A stretch of DNA of 64,000 nt from Prochilodus magdalenae. Lineage: Eukaryota; Chordata; Actinopteri; Characiformes; Prochilodontidae. A model generated the notes under the pieces. The model was not told where the DNA came from and did not search any database. It worked only from the letters and a program-made list of their open reading frames with translations. The stretch lies in assembly GCA_024036415.1 (NCBI GenBank), contig JAMWET010000521.1, positions 358,865 to 422,864 on the forward strand, given 5' to 3'. Positions 45,329 through 56,954 of the stretch are shown in pieces. Position 1 is the first letter of the stretch. Every line of letters starts with the position of its first letter. Position numbers and translations under genes: made by a program.

Positions 45329-48020
45329 GGAGAAGCTGGACCTCAGCCGCCGTCCGAGTCACCGCACAGTGCCGGAGAATGTGCAGACAGCCCGGAGACA
45401 ACACAGCCCTGTTTTGAACAGCCACAACACGACTCCCTGGACACCGGAGCGCAAGAGTCCACTTCTGTGTTTGTGAAAGGAAACACGACCGAGCACAACG
45501 GCTGCTGCCCAGGTCCGCTCCGGCCCGGCCATCCCGCACCTCCCTCGGACAACGGCAACAGTGACGAGAAGCGGGTGTGTGCTTGTGAAAACACTGAGGG
45601 AGATTACGGAGTGCAGGCCGAAAGTGCAGCTGCTTGCGTAGAGGGCTGGAGGAAGGAGGGAGATAGTGGTGACTGCTTACAGAGCACATTTAGGGGGGAA
45701 AGCGCAGCCCACCAAACCTCATCCTGTGGAAAGGAGGGAGAGGAAACTGATAGAGCTCAGGACTCGATCTGTGAGGCACAGGCCACAGCTGAGGGGCCTA
45801 AAAGGGAGGTCCAAGCAGAGAACTGCAACTCGGTGAGGCCGGACCAGGACCAGATTCTGGAGGACAAGCTCTCAGAGCAGAAAGCAGCAGCAGCAGCCGG
45901 AGATATGGGAATCACACAATCCTTGGACACCCCTGAAAGTTCTGACGTGGAGTCCCAAGGAACAGAAAGCGATGATGAGAAGGAGGTGGAGAGCGCAGAC
46001 ATTAGCTCTTTGGAAGTGGAGGAGAAGTCCAAGGGGGCGGAGGAGATGGATCCAGGGGTGGATCAACCATCAAGTACCTTGTGTGAAAAGGATGGGGAAG
46101 ATTCAAACGGGACTGACCTATACTCCACACCGCCTTCCTCGGAGGACGGACAGGAATGGAACGCCAGTCAAGACTCTGATGAACAGCAGAACCCCGGCAA
46201 GGACGACATGGAAGGGCAAGAGGAGGGCTCCGATACCTTGTGTCCTGATTCTGAAACAGGAAGTAGTCAACAACAATCAGATCCAATTTGCCACCAAGGG
46301 GGTACGACAGAAGGCACGCCAGGAGGCCGGCACCTAGAGAATGATACCCCTGAGAAGATCCAGGCCCCCCTGGAAGCGGAGACACGTGCAGACGAAAGAG
46401 TGTTTAATTCAGTGACACCTGACGCTGGCGCCGTCTCCATGGACTCTCACTCGCCTGAGCAAGAACCGGAAACCACCGAAGAACCACTAGCCACATGGGA
46501 ACCGGACCCAACGGAGTTAAGCGGAGCTGCAACTGAAAGTGAGAGTGGGCGCCAATGCTGGAGGAGCTCTGGTGATGCCTCACAGCCTGAAATCGATTCA
46601 GAGCCTGAGTCTCCCACTCCGTCCAGCGAGGACACCCTGGAGCCCGAGGATGGCTGTGCTGCTGAGGGGGTTTCTTGGGGCGACCCGCATGAGCTGGCAA
46701 CCCCTACAGATACGATAGAGTCCCAGGTAACTTCGGAAGACTCAAACAAGGACAGTTCGACTGATATATGTGAGTGTGCGGAAGGCAGGACGGAAGACAT
46801 CACCTCACACAGTGGAGACGTCGAGGAGCTTTGTCCTCTAGAGACCAGTGGAAGACCAGGAGGACAACTGAGTGACACCAGGCTCCCTGAGAACAATGAG
46901 AGCGTTCCTGCACAGGGGGATGAGACGGTTCCTCCTGACTCTGTAGCTGACCAGTCAGAGGAACCACTGGAGACGAGAACTAGTGAAACCAGCGAAACTC
47001 CGGGGAATGATGAAAGAGCTTCCCAACAGGAAGATGGGACTGTTCCTCAACACCCTGCAGTTGACCAATCAGAAGAGGACCATTTAAGTAACACCAGATC
47101 TCCTGAAAACGGTCCAGCTCCAGAAAATAATGAGCAGGAATGTGCTGGGGTTTCTCAGAACCCTGTGGTTGACCAATCAGAGGAACCAGCGGACACCAGA
47201 TCGAGCGAAACTGTTCCTCAAAGCTCTGACCAATCAGAAGAACCAGTGGACGCTTGTGAAAAGAGTGAAACTCCAGGGAATGATGAAAGCATTCCGGCGC
47301 ATGAGGATGGGACTGTTTCTCCAAACCCTGCGTTCGACCAATCAGAAGATCCAGTGGACACCAGATCGAGTGAACACCACGAAACCCCAGAGAATAATTT
47401 AGAGGTAGAACATGAAACTGTTCCTCAAAACTCAGAACCAGCGGGTGCTAGTGAGAACCGTGGAACTCCAGAAAATGACGAGGGGGTTCTTGATCAAGGG
47501 GGTGGAACTGTTTCTCAAAGCCCTGTACCTGACCAATCAGAAGATCCAATGGACACCAGATCAAGTGAACACCATGGAACTCCAGAGAATGATGAAGGGT
47601 TGGAAAGTGGAACTGTTCCTCAAAGCTCTGACCAATCAGCAGACCCAGCGGACGCTAGTGAAAACAGCGGAACTCCAGAAAATAATGAGGGGGTTCTTGA
47701 ACAAGGAGGTGGAACTGTTTCCCAGAGCCCAGCAGCTGACCAATCAGAGGAAAGAGAGGAACTGGGTGACACCACACGCACTGAAACCAGCCAAGCAATT
47801 ACAGAGGAAGAGCAGTCGTGTTTGGACCACGCTGACTCTGTGGGTGGTGTTGCGTCTACCTCGGATACAGTACACGGTGCAGTGTCACTTCAAGGGCAGT
47901 CCAGGGTCGGAGGCGAGGATAGCTCTACGCCAGCGGTGGTGGACACGGGTTCTGTGGATCTAGAACTGACTGAAGCTCAAAAGGTGCAGCGCCCTGAGGA
48001 GACAGGTGCTCTTCGGAAAG
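45329..48020 (+). CDS. akap13: akap13 exon 6, giant acidic exon
   Basis: The acceptor TTTGTACTCCTGTAG ends at 45328, entry is in phase 0 and the donor is GTGAGT at 48021, phase 1. It gives 897 codons open throughout, starting GEAGPQPPSESPHSAGECAD and ending RPEETGALRK. It is rich in Glu, Ser, Asp, Pro and Thr, with no predicted fold, as for the very large central exon of vertebrate AKAP13. From about 46860 to 47770 it consists of some nine imperfect repeats of 30-40 residues built on DTRSSE, TPENDEGV, GTVSQSP and DQSEEP. I see no counterpart of the amphipathic PKA-RII-binding helix known from mammalian AKAP-Lbc. Identity rests on position, phase and neighbours, not on the sequence of this exon. 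Confidence 0.88.
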
Positions 48021-48877
48021 GTGAGTTGCTTTTCATACACACATGGAGCAGTGAGCTAGAGCTCCGGCTCGGTGGCGGTGCCTCTACTTAGCTTCTGGGC
48101 CGCTGGATAAGGATCACAGATTGTGGAGTTTGCTGTCTAACCGCGTGCCGAGCGCTGAACACCCTGAGTGTTAGTCGTGCATGCTCTCGCCCGTTCCTCT
48201 GAGATTATGCATTCCTGCATAAGCGCTACGGCGATGAACTCATAAAAACAAAGACGCTGCGCTTTCTAAAAAAGTCAGACGTTCTAAACATGCCCCGAGA
48301 TCATCCCTGACTCTCCAGCGGCAGGAAGAGTGCGAGGCGTCCTCTGATGGACTCCACCTATTATTAACCCAAACACAGTCATTATTTCTTTCCATGCCCG
48401 AAGGAATCATTAAAGGGAGCATGTGTACCTCCATCATATCCCAGCCAGAAGGAAGTGAGGCGTTCTCATGTATCCCAAGATATATTCACAACACAGCGTA
48501 GCTGGGCAACGGGTGATGTCACCGAGATAGGAAACCAGGAAAAGCAGAGAAGAGGGTTGTCCTCCATTCAACTCTTTTCCTGGCTGGCTTTTGTCCTTCG
48601 CTGTCAAAGCCAGAAGTACACGACTACACCCCTGTTTTAATGGTCATTGTTATCTCTCCCGAATTACATAATAGAACCCAAATAGCCGGGCCGGCTATTT
48701 TCAGAGAGCGTGGCACAGCAGGGAATGTTTCCAATTCACTAATCTCTCCCTGAAAACGACCAGCATTTTCCGCTGGGGTCGGGAAGCTAACGACGGGCTC
48801 TGACCCTGGCATGACTGGCATTAATCTCAGCTTCCGTCATGTGACACGGTTGTCCCTCTTCAAATGTCCCCTCACAG
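48021..48877. other. Intron 6, no further exon seen
   Basis: Single-copy-looking sequence. 48640-48760 is AT-rich, with motifs such as GGCTATTTTCAGAG and TTACATAAT that could be regulatory. No repeat family recognised. Confidence 0.35.
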
Positions 48878-48954
48878 GGAAAGACGTCCCTTTGGAAGAT
48901 CAGGTGGACTGCCCGACCTGCCCTGATGAGAACACGGACTCTGATGTCTCCATG
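48878..48954 (+). CDS. akap13: akap13 exon 7
   Basis: The acceptor CCCCTCACAG ends at 48877, entry is in phase 1 and the donor is GTGAGT at 48955, phase 0. It reads (G)KDVPLEDQVDCPTCPDENTD then SDVSM. It is short but has good splice sites and a matching phase, and the DENTDSDVS end resembles the SGSDSDLF stretch just after the big exon of human AKAP13 (from memory). The next coding exon was not found in the remaining 15 kb. Confidence 0.7.
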
Positions 48955-51655
48955 GTGAGTGTGTCCTGTATTTCCTGGAGCTTTCAGACGGGTTCTGAGT
49001 TTGGTGTGCTGGTTGCCTTCACCGCAGCACCGCGGCCTCATCATTTTCCATACAGTACTCGGTAGTGAGGACCCAGCTAGCGCAGTGGTGTCCGGTCTTA
49101 TCCGCAAAGCTCCAGTACGGCTGCACGGGTTTCCTTCCAGATGATCTCCGGCTCTGGTGGAATGACAGTCCGCGGCCACACCGGCCCTTTGCGGATAAGA
49201 CTGGACCGTGGTCGATGACGACACTTTAGAAAACTCATGTCAGCCTTGACTGGAGTTAGAGGAGCTTCCCAGAGGCAGGTCCACCAGCAGTGTGGGTTTG
49301 TTTTGTGTCCGGGTGAGGAAACAGGTGGAGGGCAGGGACAGTGCTCCGGAGATTTTCCAGTCATCTAAGAGAATCGCGCTGCAAGGAATGATATCATGGC
49401 AAGTAAGGTGATCTCATATATGGGTCATGTGTCCTAAAATTCCCATTTTGACATTTTCCAGACCGTATTTACCTGTTTTAAGTACAATGTCTAGAAATAT
49501 CTACCATAACCTTAAATGGAACCCAGAGTCCGGATTTGGAGATATGTTAACTAGGTATCGGATCATTTTACTCACCAGGATCTCACTCTTCGCAGTTGGT
49601 GGTGTTTTGGTGTTGATGAGGCTTCCAATGGAAGAACATCCCCATCAAAGGGTCTCATCACCTCCACCCGCCCCTTTATAGGGAGTGTGCTCTGACGAAT
49701 CGTGTCCCTGTTAAACCGTCCTGCTGTAGCTCCATACGTAACACTCCTTGACTTTTCCAGTTCCACCTTAAATGCAGCAGCAGTTATTACAACACCTCAT
49801 GCAGCTGCAGCACCACTTAAGGTGGAATGGGAAAATTCAAACAAGAAGCCGGCAGAGCTAAAGCCTCGTGTTCGGTAGGACAGTCTGATTGATGGATTCC
49901 CGGCTGGGACCTCCAGGGTCCCATCTGTGTGGAGTTTGCACGTTCTTCCCGTGTCCGTGTGGGTTTCCTCCGCCCACAGTCCCACCCCCAGGTGTGAGGC
50001 TGTGTATCTGCCTTGTGATACGCTGAATGCCCATCCAGGGTGTTTCCTGTCTCCTGCCCAATGCAGCGCAGGGATCGGTTCCGGCATCTCTACAGACTTG
50101 AGGGATGCTCAGGAGCTGAAATGGTGTTCGGACCACCGCAGCTCTAATACCCAGCATGCATGACACAGCTATATCCCCCCTCGTCTCCACTGGGTCCTCC
50201 CGCGTTCAGCAGCCAAGGTTTAAAAGTAAGCCACATTTCAAACAGCCAGCCCCCACACGCCCACCCCTACAGCGACTGGGGTTGTTCACAGGGTCTTCAA
50301 GAAGCATCATCAGACAGGGGTCCTCAGATCAGGAAGTCTCTACAGCAGCCCCGCTATGGAGCGCTGAGGTTGAGCACAGATACGATGATGGTTACAGTGT
50401 CCCCTGTAAAGACACACAGTAGAGCGAGTTCATATCTGGCTGATATGTCCTACAGCTCTGATTCTGATAACTGCACTTCTCTGAGACGTGTGTGATGGTT
50501 TTGTTTTAAATGATTTCTGATTTTCTGATTGAACTGGGAACTCGTTTGGCCTGTTTCAGACAAATGACTACAGCATAGGCAAAATTATCTTTAATCTTTT
50601 TAAATAATCACATATCCTTCGTTATTTAAGCTCATGCTTTGCAAAACATGAGATACTGACATGTAGAACTAGCTCATCTCTTACAGGTATATCTTAAAAT
50701 TCTGAATCTGAATATTGGAAAATAATTTAAATAGTTTTAATACCTATAAAATATTTTAAGTTTTAAACAAATTACTACTAAATACTGGAAATTAATCCCC
50801 AAAAGTCACATGTCCTTTGTTATATAAACTTATGCATTTTAAAAACTGTATATTGTCAAGTCGAATGATCTCATATCTAGTTGTTTCTAGTTTTGAGACT
50901 GCCTAAAGACTGTTCTGCTATTTCCTGAAGTTGGTGCTTGTTTAGAAGAAGATCCTGCCAGGGTCTCTCTTGTGCAGTGTGTTTGGCCCCATGTCTTTAA
51001 AAACAAGAAGCTGGAATTATGAATGATGAAAATAAGAATTCCAGATACTAGCTAGGTAGAAGATCCTGCCAGGGTCTCTCTTGTGCAGTGTGTTTGGCCC
51101 ACAGCAGTAACAGAAGCTGGCCATGTTTCAGTTTTGGCACTGACCGTCTCTCAGTTTAGTCTTCCCGGTTCCTCCGGGGCCGGTCCGTCCAGAAAGCCAG
51201 TGTACGGGTGTTTGCGGCCCCGTGCCGTGGTCCTTTCGTTGCAGAGGGTTGTTCAGTATGCTTGGGGTGGTTGATGCATGCCTCGTTATGTTCCCTCAGA
51301 GACCTTGTTCATACGAGCTGTGTCTCAGAAAGGCCATGCACTTTGACAGCTGCCCAAGTGGGGGCAGCATTCGCCCTTACTCCAGCCTTCCTGTTTTCCC
51401 ACAGCTGCAGTGTTTTGGTTGGCTCCCCCTAGTGCTGTTCTCAGACATAACGCAGACCAGATGTGGCCTCTTCATTCGTTTTACTCACTGTCCTGGGCTG
51501 ATCCAGATAAGAGCGCGTTATGAAGGTGGTTCTAGATAATGAGTTTAGATTAGACTTGTACGCATGGACCCCATGCACCACTGTGCAAAAGTCAGAGACC
51601 ACCCTTCTGTAACTCCGTGTCCAGTTGAAGTAGGTATAGGGGTTGAAGATTTTTT
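48955..51655. other. Intron 7, no gene seen
   Basis: Frames on both strands (48959-50495) lack domains. An inverted repeat, TTCCACCTTAA (49761-49771) / TTAAGGTGGAA (49817-49827), with CTTTTCC and GGGAAAA outside it, may be a tiny MITE. A perfect 43-bp direct duplication lies at 50947-50989 and 51058-51100. 50560-50880 is AT-rich. Confidence 0.4.
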
Positions 51656-51656
51656 G

Positions 51657-51839
51657 AGGGGGGGTGAGAGACAGACAGAGAGAGAGAGAGGGAAAAAACA
51701 GAGAGAGAGAGAGATAAAGGGAGAAAAACAGAGAGAGAGAGAGAGAGGGAGAGAAACAGAGAGAGAGAGACAGAAACAGAGAGAGAGAGAGGGAGAGAAA
51801 CAGAGAGAGAGAGAGAGAAACAGAGAGAGAGAGGGAGAG

Positions 51840-51870
<31 letters not shown>

Positions 51871-52346
51871 AGGAGATACAGCGAGAGAGAGAGAGGGAGA
51901 GAGAGAGAAGAAGATACAGAGAGGGAGAGAGAGAGAGAGAAACAGAGAGAGAGGGGGGTGGGGCAGAGTAGAGAGAGGGATGGAGAAACCAGAGAGATGA
52001 GAGAAGAGACAGAGAGAGAAAGTAGAGGGGAAGAGATAAACTAGAGAGAGCGAAAGAGACGGAGAGAGATGAGAGAAGAGCCAGAGATGAGAGAGGGAGA
52101 GGGAGAGAAAGAGAGAGACGGACGGAGAGTTAGAGACATAGAGAAAGAGAGAGAGAGAGAGAGACAGGAGAGTACATTGAGAGACGAGAGAGATACAGAG
52201 AGAGAGAGAGAGAGAGCATGAGAGAGAGAATTACAGAGACCTAGAGAGATGAGAGAGATAGCAGAGAGATGAGGAGCTAGCAAGAGAAAGATGAGTCAGA
52301 GAGAGAGAGAGAGAGAGATACAGAGAGAGAGAGAGAGAGAGAGAGA
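51657..52346. repeat. GA-rich tract, (GAGA)n
   Basis: Homopurine-rich repeat. It is regular at 51670-51955 and at the end, and irregular in between with scattered C, T and GAT insertions. The Arg/Glu-rich frame at 51564-51971 is an artefact. Confidence 0.95.
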
Positions 52347-52377
52347 ATATCGTCAGTCGTCACCGTCTAGAGGACAA

Positions 52378-52580
52378 ACCAGCATCTCCAAAAAGGCAGG
52401 TTTACAGGGGAGGGCAAAAACCTGATGTAATGGAGGTCAATGGAACCAGACTTTTCCTCCAGGCAGTTTTGGGAAAGTTCTGTTGGTCCATTCATCATGG
52501 AAGTTCCACACAGTGTAAACAGCAGGTCATGTGATCAAACGATGCAGAAAAGTAGTTTAAAAGCCAAGGCGTCCGGTTCC
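52378..52580 (+). repeat. Dispersed repeat family B
   Basis: CAGCATCTCCAAAAAGGCAG, GAGGTCAATGGAACCAGAC, GTTGGTCCATTCATCATGG and CAGGTCATGTGATCAAACG match the 12.9-kb copy. Confidence 0.75.
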
Positions 52581-52604
52581 ACTGACATGCGTCCCCATTA
52601 CGTG

Positions 52605-52860
52605 ATTAAGGTGGTAGTACCTTGAGGCTCCTGCAGATGGCGCTGCATGAGGATGGTGGGGCTATAAATATGGGTGTGCCAAAGACCATAGTGTGGAGGA
52701 AGTAGCTGAATCTGCAGGTGTATGGAAGCGGTGCAAACGAGTCATAACGGGACCACTACCGGCGTTATTGGATGACTAATCGCCACAGACCTTGATCAGG
52801 AATTCTCCTCGGTGAAGCTGGTTGCCCAGGGAAGGGCGTCTCGTCCTTCCGACCGAACTC
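52605..52860 (+). repeat. Dispersed repeat family A, right half scrambled
   Basis: The left part is clean (TTAAGGTGGTAGTACCTTGA, CTCCTGCAGATGGCGCTGCA, GAATCTGCAGGTGTATGGAA). From about 52728 it loses register with the other copies, keeping only pieces such as AGGAATTCTCCTCGG and CCAGGGAAGG. It is either strongly rearranged or poorly assembled. Confidence 0.65.
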
Positions 52861-54100
52861 TCAACTCAGTACTGAGAGACTGCTTATTTTAAGGAATTAG
52901 TTGAAAACTAGTGCCAAGAAACATCTGCAGATGGTGTCGGCATGAGAGAAATCAGCTTCTAGTAATCTCCTAAAACTCACTGTGAAAGGAATAAAAGTTT
53001 AGGTGTAAGGAAGATTTAAAATGATCTCTGAGGATTTTAAGGCGCATGGATGAATCAGACTTCTGTGCAGTGTAGCTCTGAGGAGTCGTCTCACAGGGAC
53101 AGGACGGAGCGAGACTCCTGTGGATGTCCTCAGATCTGAAGCAGGAGTGGAGCGTGATGTGCCCCTCCCTCCCAGAACTTTAAGAGCTGTTTATCTGACG
53201 GGGACAGTGTTGATGTTTCTACCGGGTCGTCCAGGTGGTAGTCAGGAGTCCCAGTGTCTCCTTCCGTCTGGGCTTAGAGATGTGTCACATGGGCTTAGAT
53301 GCTGTCACAGAGGGACCTGCGCTCTGTAGATTCCACCCATGTGAAGTCATGAGACTGACTGTACACGCCGGGGCTCTCCATGACAACCTTTCCGACTTGT
53401 GCTGTGTTTACCTAGCACGTTCCTGAGCGCTTCGCGAGGGCCGCTCGGCAAAGCGGCTTCTATTGTGTGCGCCTGGTCAAAGAGGCAGAGCCGAGCTCGA
53501 GCTGCTGTGTGAAGTCAGGGAGCAATATGGAAGTGTTTACTTTTGGGAGGGGTCAGAGCGGAGGGGGGTGGGAGAGGGAAGGCAGATAACAGGAAACCAT
53601 GTGGCAGTGTGAGTGTGTGTGTGTCTCTCTGTGTTCCATGTGCACGCTGCTGCGAGGGCTGGAGCGAGAACACTGAGGCAGTGTAGAATGCCAGAGCTGG
53701 CGGCGGGTCGCAGCTCCGGCGGGTTTATTGTGTGGAAAGAACCCGTGAAGCCGCCTGGAAGGAGCGCAGGGTTAATTAGCTGGCCTGTGAAAGCGTGGAC
53801 CGGATCACTGACCTTCAGATAAAGCTCTCTCGCCAGTCACTCGACTTTCATGTGCTGTGAGTGTTGGTAGTCCTCATTTCAGGATCTGCTTTTATTGTTG
53901 GGTACATATGTCAGTCCGTCTGTCTAACAGGAGGAAACTCACTCAGTGCTGATTTCCAGGATAGCTGGGTCATAAAACCGCCGGTGTAAACAGAGCCTGA
54001 GGCAGCTGGTTTAAAGCATAATGGGTTATAATCTATACAGATTGAAATTCAGGCACGGATGCTCGTGCAGGGTGTCAGAATATGGGCCCCATACATGTGT
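52861..54100. other. Intron 7, no gene seen
   Basis: No exon supported. 53425-53850 is GC-richer and single-copy, with GGCAGATAACAGGAAACC (GATA plus ETS-like core) at 53580-53600. It is a possible regulatory element but unproven. Confidence 0.35.
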
Positions 54101-54104
54101 CACA

Positions 54105-54180
54105 TCTCATGATGAAGGTCCCAGTAGAAATGGCCGGGAAAGACGTTCGGTTCCATTGACTTGTGTTAAAAAATGAGTCC
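54105..54180 (-). repeat. Dispersed repeat family B, fragment
   Basis: CTCATGATGAAGGTCCCAGT and GTTCCATTGACTTGTGTT match the 23.2-kb copy. It directly precedes a family A copy, as also seen at 52.4-52.6 kb. Confidence 0.6.
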
Positions 54181-54184
54181 CTGT

Positions 54185-54625
54185 GTGTTTAAGGTGGTAG
54201 TACCTTCAGGCTCCTGCAGATGGCACTGCTGCACGAGGATGATGGAGCTATAAACCCCTGTGGAGTGTGAGAGACAGGATCCATAGATTGGGAAGAGGTG
54301 CTACAGTGCAGGGAATGTCTCGTTCCATGTGTGGAAAATGGCTCCAGAGCAGATGTTAATGATTGGCTGAAAGGAGGGACTGCATGTGGGCGTGGCCAAA
54401 GACCATAGTGTGAAGGAAGTAGCTGAATCTGCAGGTGTATGGAAGCGTACGGTCATACGGGTCTACCAGCAGTGGATACAATCCCAGTCTACAGGGAATT
54501 CTCCTCGGAACTGTACCAGGGAAGCCATCCACCACATCTGGACCAGCTGACCAGTTCTCTGATGTAAGAGTGTCTGAACACTGATGTGGCCTGCATACAG
54601 AATGCTTCGGTCACAGGGGGCTCCA
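54185..54625 (+). repeat. Dispersed repeat family A
   Basis: Nearly collinear with 44505-44995: GTTTAAGGTGGTAGTACCTT, GATCCATAGATTGGGAAGAG, GCATGTGGGCGTGGCC, GCGTACGGTCATACGGGTC and the end GGTCACAGGGGGCTC. Confidence 0.75.
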
Positions 54626-55160
54626 TTGAGCCATTTTACGTCACACTACTCGGAATGATGTTTGACTAATCCGTTGGGACTGGTGACGAGGTTTTGCTGT
54701 GTCATATAACCGACTTTCCGAAGTCGCATTGTGCAAATTCTTCTGCTGGGATGGACCACAAGCCTCCCGTAAGTCCGCTCCTGTCTCGCTCGCTCGCTCT
54801 TGTCAGTTTAGTGTGACCTCGGGGCGTCTGCTCATGCGCTGGTCCTCCTGACCCGAACACCCCGGCTAAATTACTCGCAGACTCATCCTGCCGAGCCGAA
54901 GCTGCGACTCCCGCTTATCTCAGCTCTCGGGGATTATTAGCAGATGGGAAACGTGGCTATGAGGTGTTTCCTTGTTTTGTGAAAGCGGCCGCTTCCTCTT
55001 CTACCTCTGGGTGTGTCTTGTTGTGGATGTACACATGGCCGGCTGATCAGTGAAGCCTTGTTGCCAGGGGTGTCACAGGATGGGTCAAGCCGGGCCTGTG
55101 TTATCAATCAGCAGCACTGGACACACTTCCTCGAGGCTCAGGAACTGAGCTCATAGGTGT
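54626..55160. other. Intron 7, no gene seen
   Basis: Mixed single-copy-looking sequence without exon signals. Confidence 0.4.
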
Positions 55161-56515
55161 GATTCAGAGAGAGAGAGTGATTCAGGGAGAGGAGAGGCTC
55201 CCAAGACTGGAGAGAAAGAGAGAGACAGAGAGAGACGAGGAGACAGAATCAAGAAGAGAGGGAGAGAGAGAGACAGAGAGATACAGAGAAAGAGAGAGAG
55301 AGACAGAGAGAGGGAGAGAATGAGAGAGAGAGGCGGAGAGAGAGAGTGAGGAAGAAGAGATACAGATGAGAGAGATGGGAGAGAGAGAATGAGAAGAAAA
55401 GAGGAGAGATACAGAGAAGTAAAGAGAGAGAGCAGAGACAATAAGATGAGATGACAGAGAGAGGACGAGAGGAGAGAGAGAGAGAGAGAAAAGATGGATA
55501 AGAGACTGAGAGAGATGAGAGAGAGACAAGAAAGGAGTAAAGAAACTCACTAGACCGAGAGAGACAGAGAGATACAGAGAGAGAGAGAGAGAGGACAGGA
55601 GAGAGAGAGAGAAGAAAGAGAGTAGAGATGACGAGAGAGACAGCAGGACCGACAAGAGAGAGTGAGAGATGAGAGAGATAAAGAAATGGAGAGATACAGA
55701 GAGAAAGCCCGATACAGTGAGAAGAGGACAAGATGAAGAGGAGAGCCAATCCGCCTCTACCTTGAGAGAGACATGAGAGGAGAGAGACAGAGAGAGAGAC
55801 GAGATAGAGAGACAGAAAGGGAGAGAGACAGAGAAAGAGAGAGAGAGAGAGAGACAAAGAGAGAGTGAGAGGGACGCAGGGAGTGAGACATGAGAAAGAG
55901 AGAGAGATGAGCTGAGAGAGAGAGAGGAGAGGAGAGAGAGATAGAGAAAGAGACAGAGAGGGGAGAGATCCGACGTATGAGAGAGATTAGAGTGAGAGAG
56001 ATTATGTGAGAGAGAGATTAATCTCGAGAAGAATATGATGAGAGAGAGACAGAGAGGAAGCGAGGGAGACATGAGACGAGAGAGCATGGAGAGAGAGAAG
56101 AACATTGACAAGAGAAAGAGAGAGAGAGAGAGAGAGGGAGAGAAGTAGTAGAGAGATTGGAGGGAGAGAATTTGAGCGAGAGAAGAGAGACAACAGAGAG
56201 AGGGAGAGAATGAGAGAGAGAGAGAGTAAAGAGAGATAACAGAGAAAGAGAGATGTAGGTATCAGACAGTAGGGAGAGAATGAGACGAGAGAGGAGACAG
56301 AGACCCGGGGTACATTGGGAAGATTTCGACAGAGAGACGAGAGAGACGAGAGAGAGAGAGAGAGAGAGAGGGACCGGGAGAGATACATGAGAGGAGAGAG
56401 AGAGACAGAGAGAGAGAGGGATGAGAATGAGAGAGAGAGATGATAGGAGAGAGAACGAAGAGCAGCAAGAGAGAGATACAGAGCGGGAAGAGAGTTAGCA
56501 GGACAGAGAGTATCC
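55161..56515. repeat. Long GA-rich tract, irregular
   Basis: About 1.35 kb of GAGA repeats with frequent single non-purine insertions (GAGATGAGAG, GACGAGAG, GATACAG). The Ser/Leu-rich minus-strand frames of up to 309 codons are readings of CT repeats and not genes. Confidence 0.95.
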
Positions 56516-56954
56516 GCCGGAGAGATATGATGATTCCCCCTGTTTTTTGTCTTTTTTTTTTTTGTTTTTGAGAGAGGCGGGGCTGTGAAAGTGTGAATTA
56601 TGTGGAGACGACAGGCGAGTAGAGGGTGGGAAAGGGTGTGATGCAGTTGAGTGTGAGTATATCGGCGGCATTAGCAAAGGAAGCGCAACTGCACGAGTGT
56701 GACAGAGGGAGAGGGAGAGAAGGGTGTGTGTGTGTGTGTGTGTTTGGGGCGGGTGGGGGGTGGGTTGGGTGGCCGGGGCGAGAGAGAGAGAGGCAGAGCG
56801 AGCGAAAGGGGGCCGGCCCTTCACACAGATGTGAAAGATTAGGAGCTTCTCATTTTTCCAAAAGCTCTAGCAGCAGAGACTTGGCTCCTGAGGACCTCAT
56901 GTTGGAAATAAGCTCCAGCCTGTCCCACGACTTCGCCTCACTCTTTCGGGGAAG

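Noticed and set aside
45303..46896. Minus-strand and alternate-frame proteins of 80-150 codons over the giant exon
   Set aside because: They are shadows of the akap13 exon 6 frame, which alone has matching splice phases.
17852..48954. ARHGEF28 as the identity of the gene
   Set aside because: The N-terminus MKLNP..APLY and the phrases FVQDLAFDMAQFL and LTLPTGW...LLG fit AKAP13 better than the ARHGEF28 N-terminus as I remember it.
51564..51971. Arg/Glu-rich frame of 135 codons
   Set aside because: It runs almost entirely through the (GAGA)n tract.
55151..56468. Ser/Leu-rich minus-strand frames up to 309 codons
   Set aside because: Readings of the CT strand of a GA repeat.
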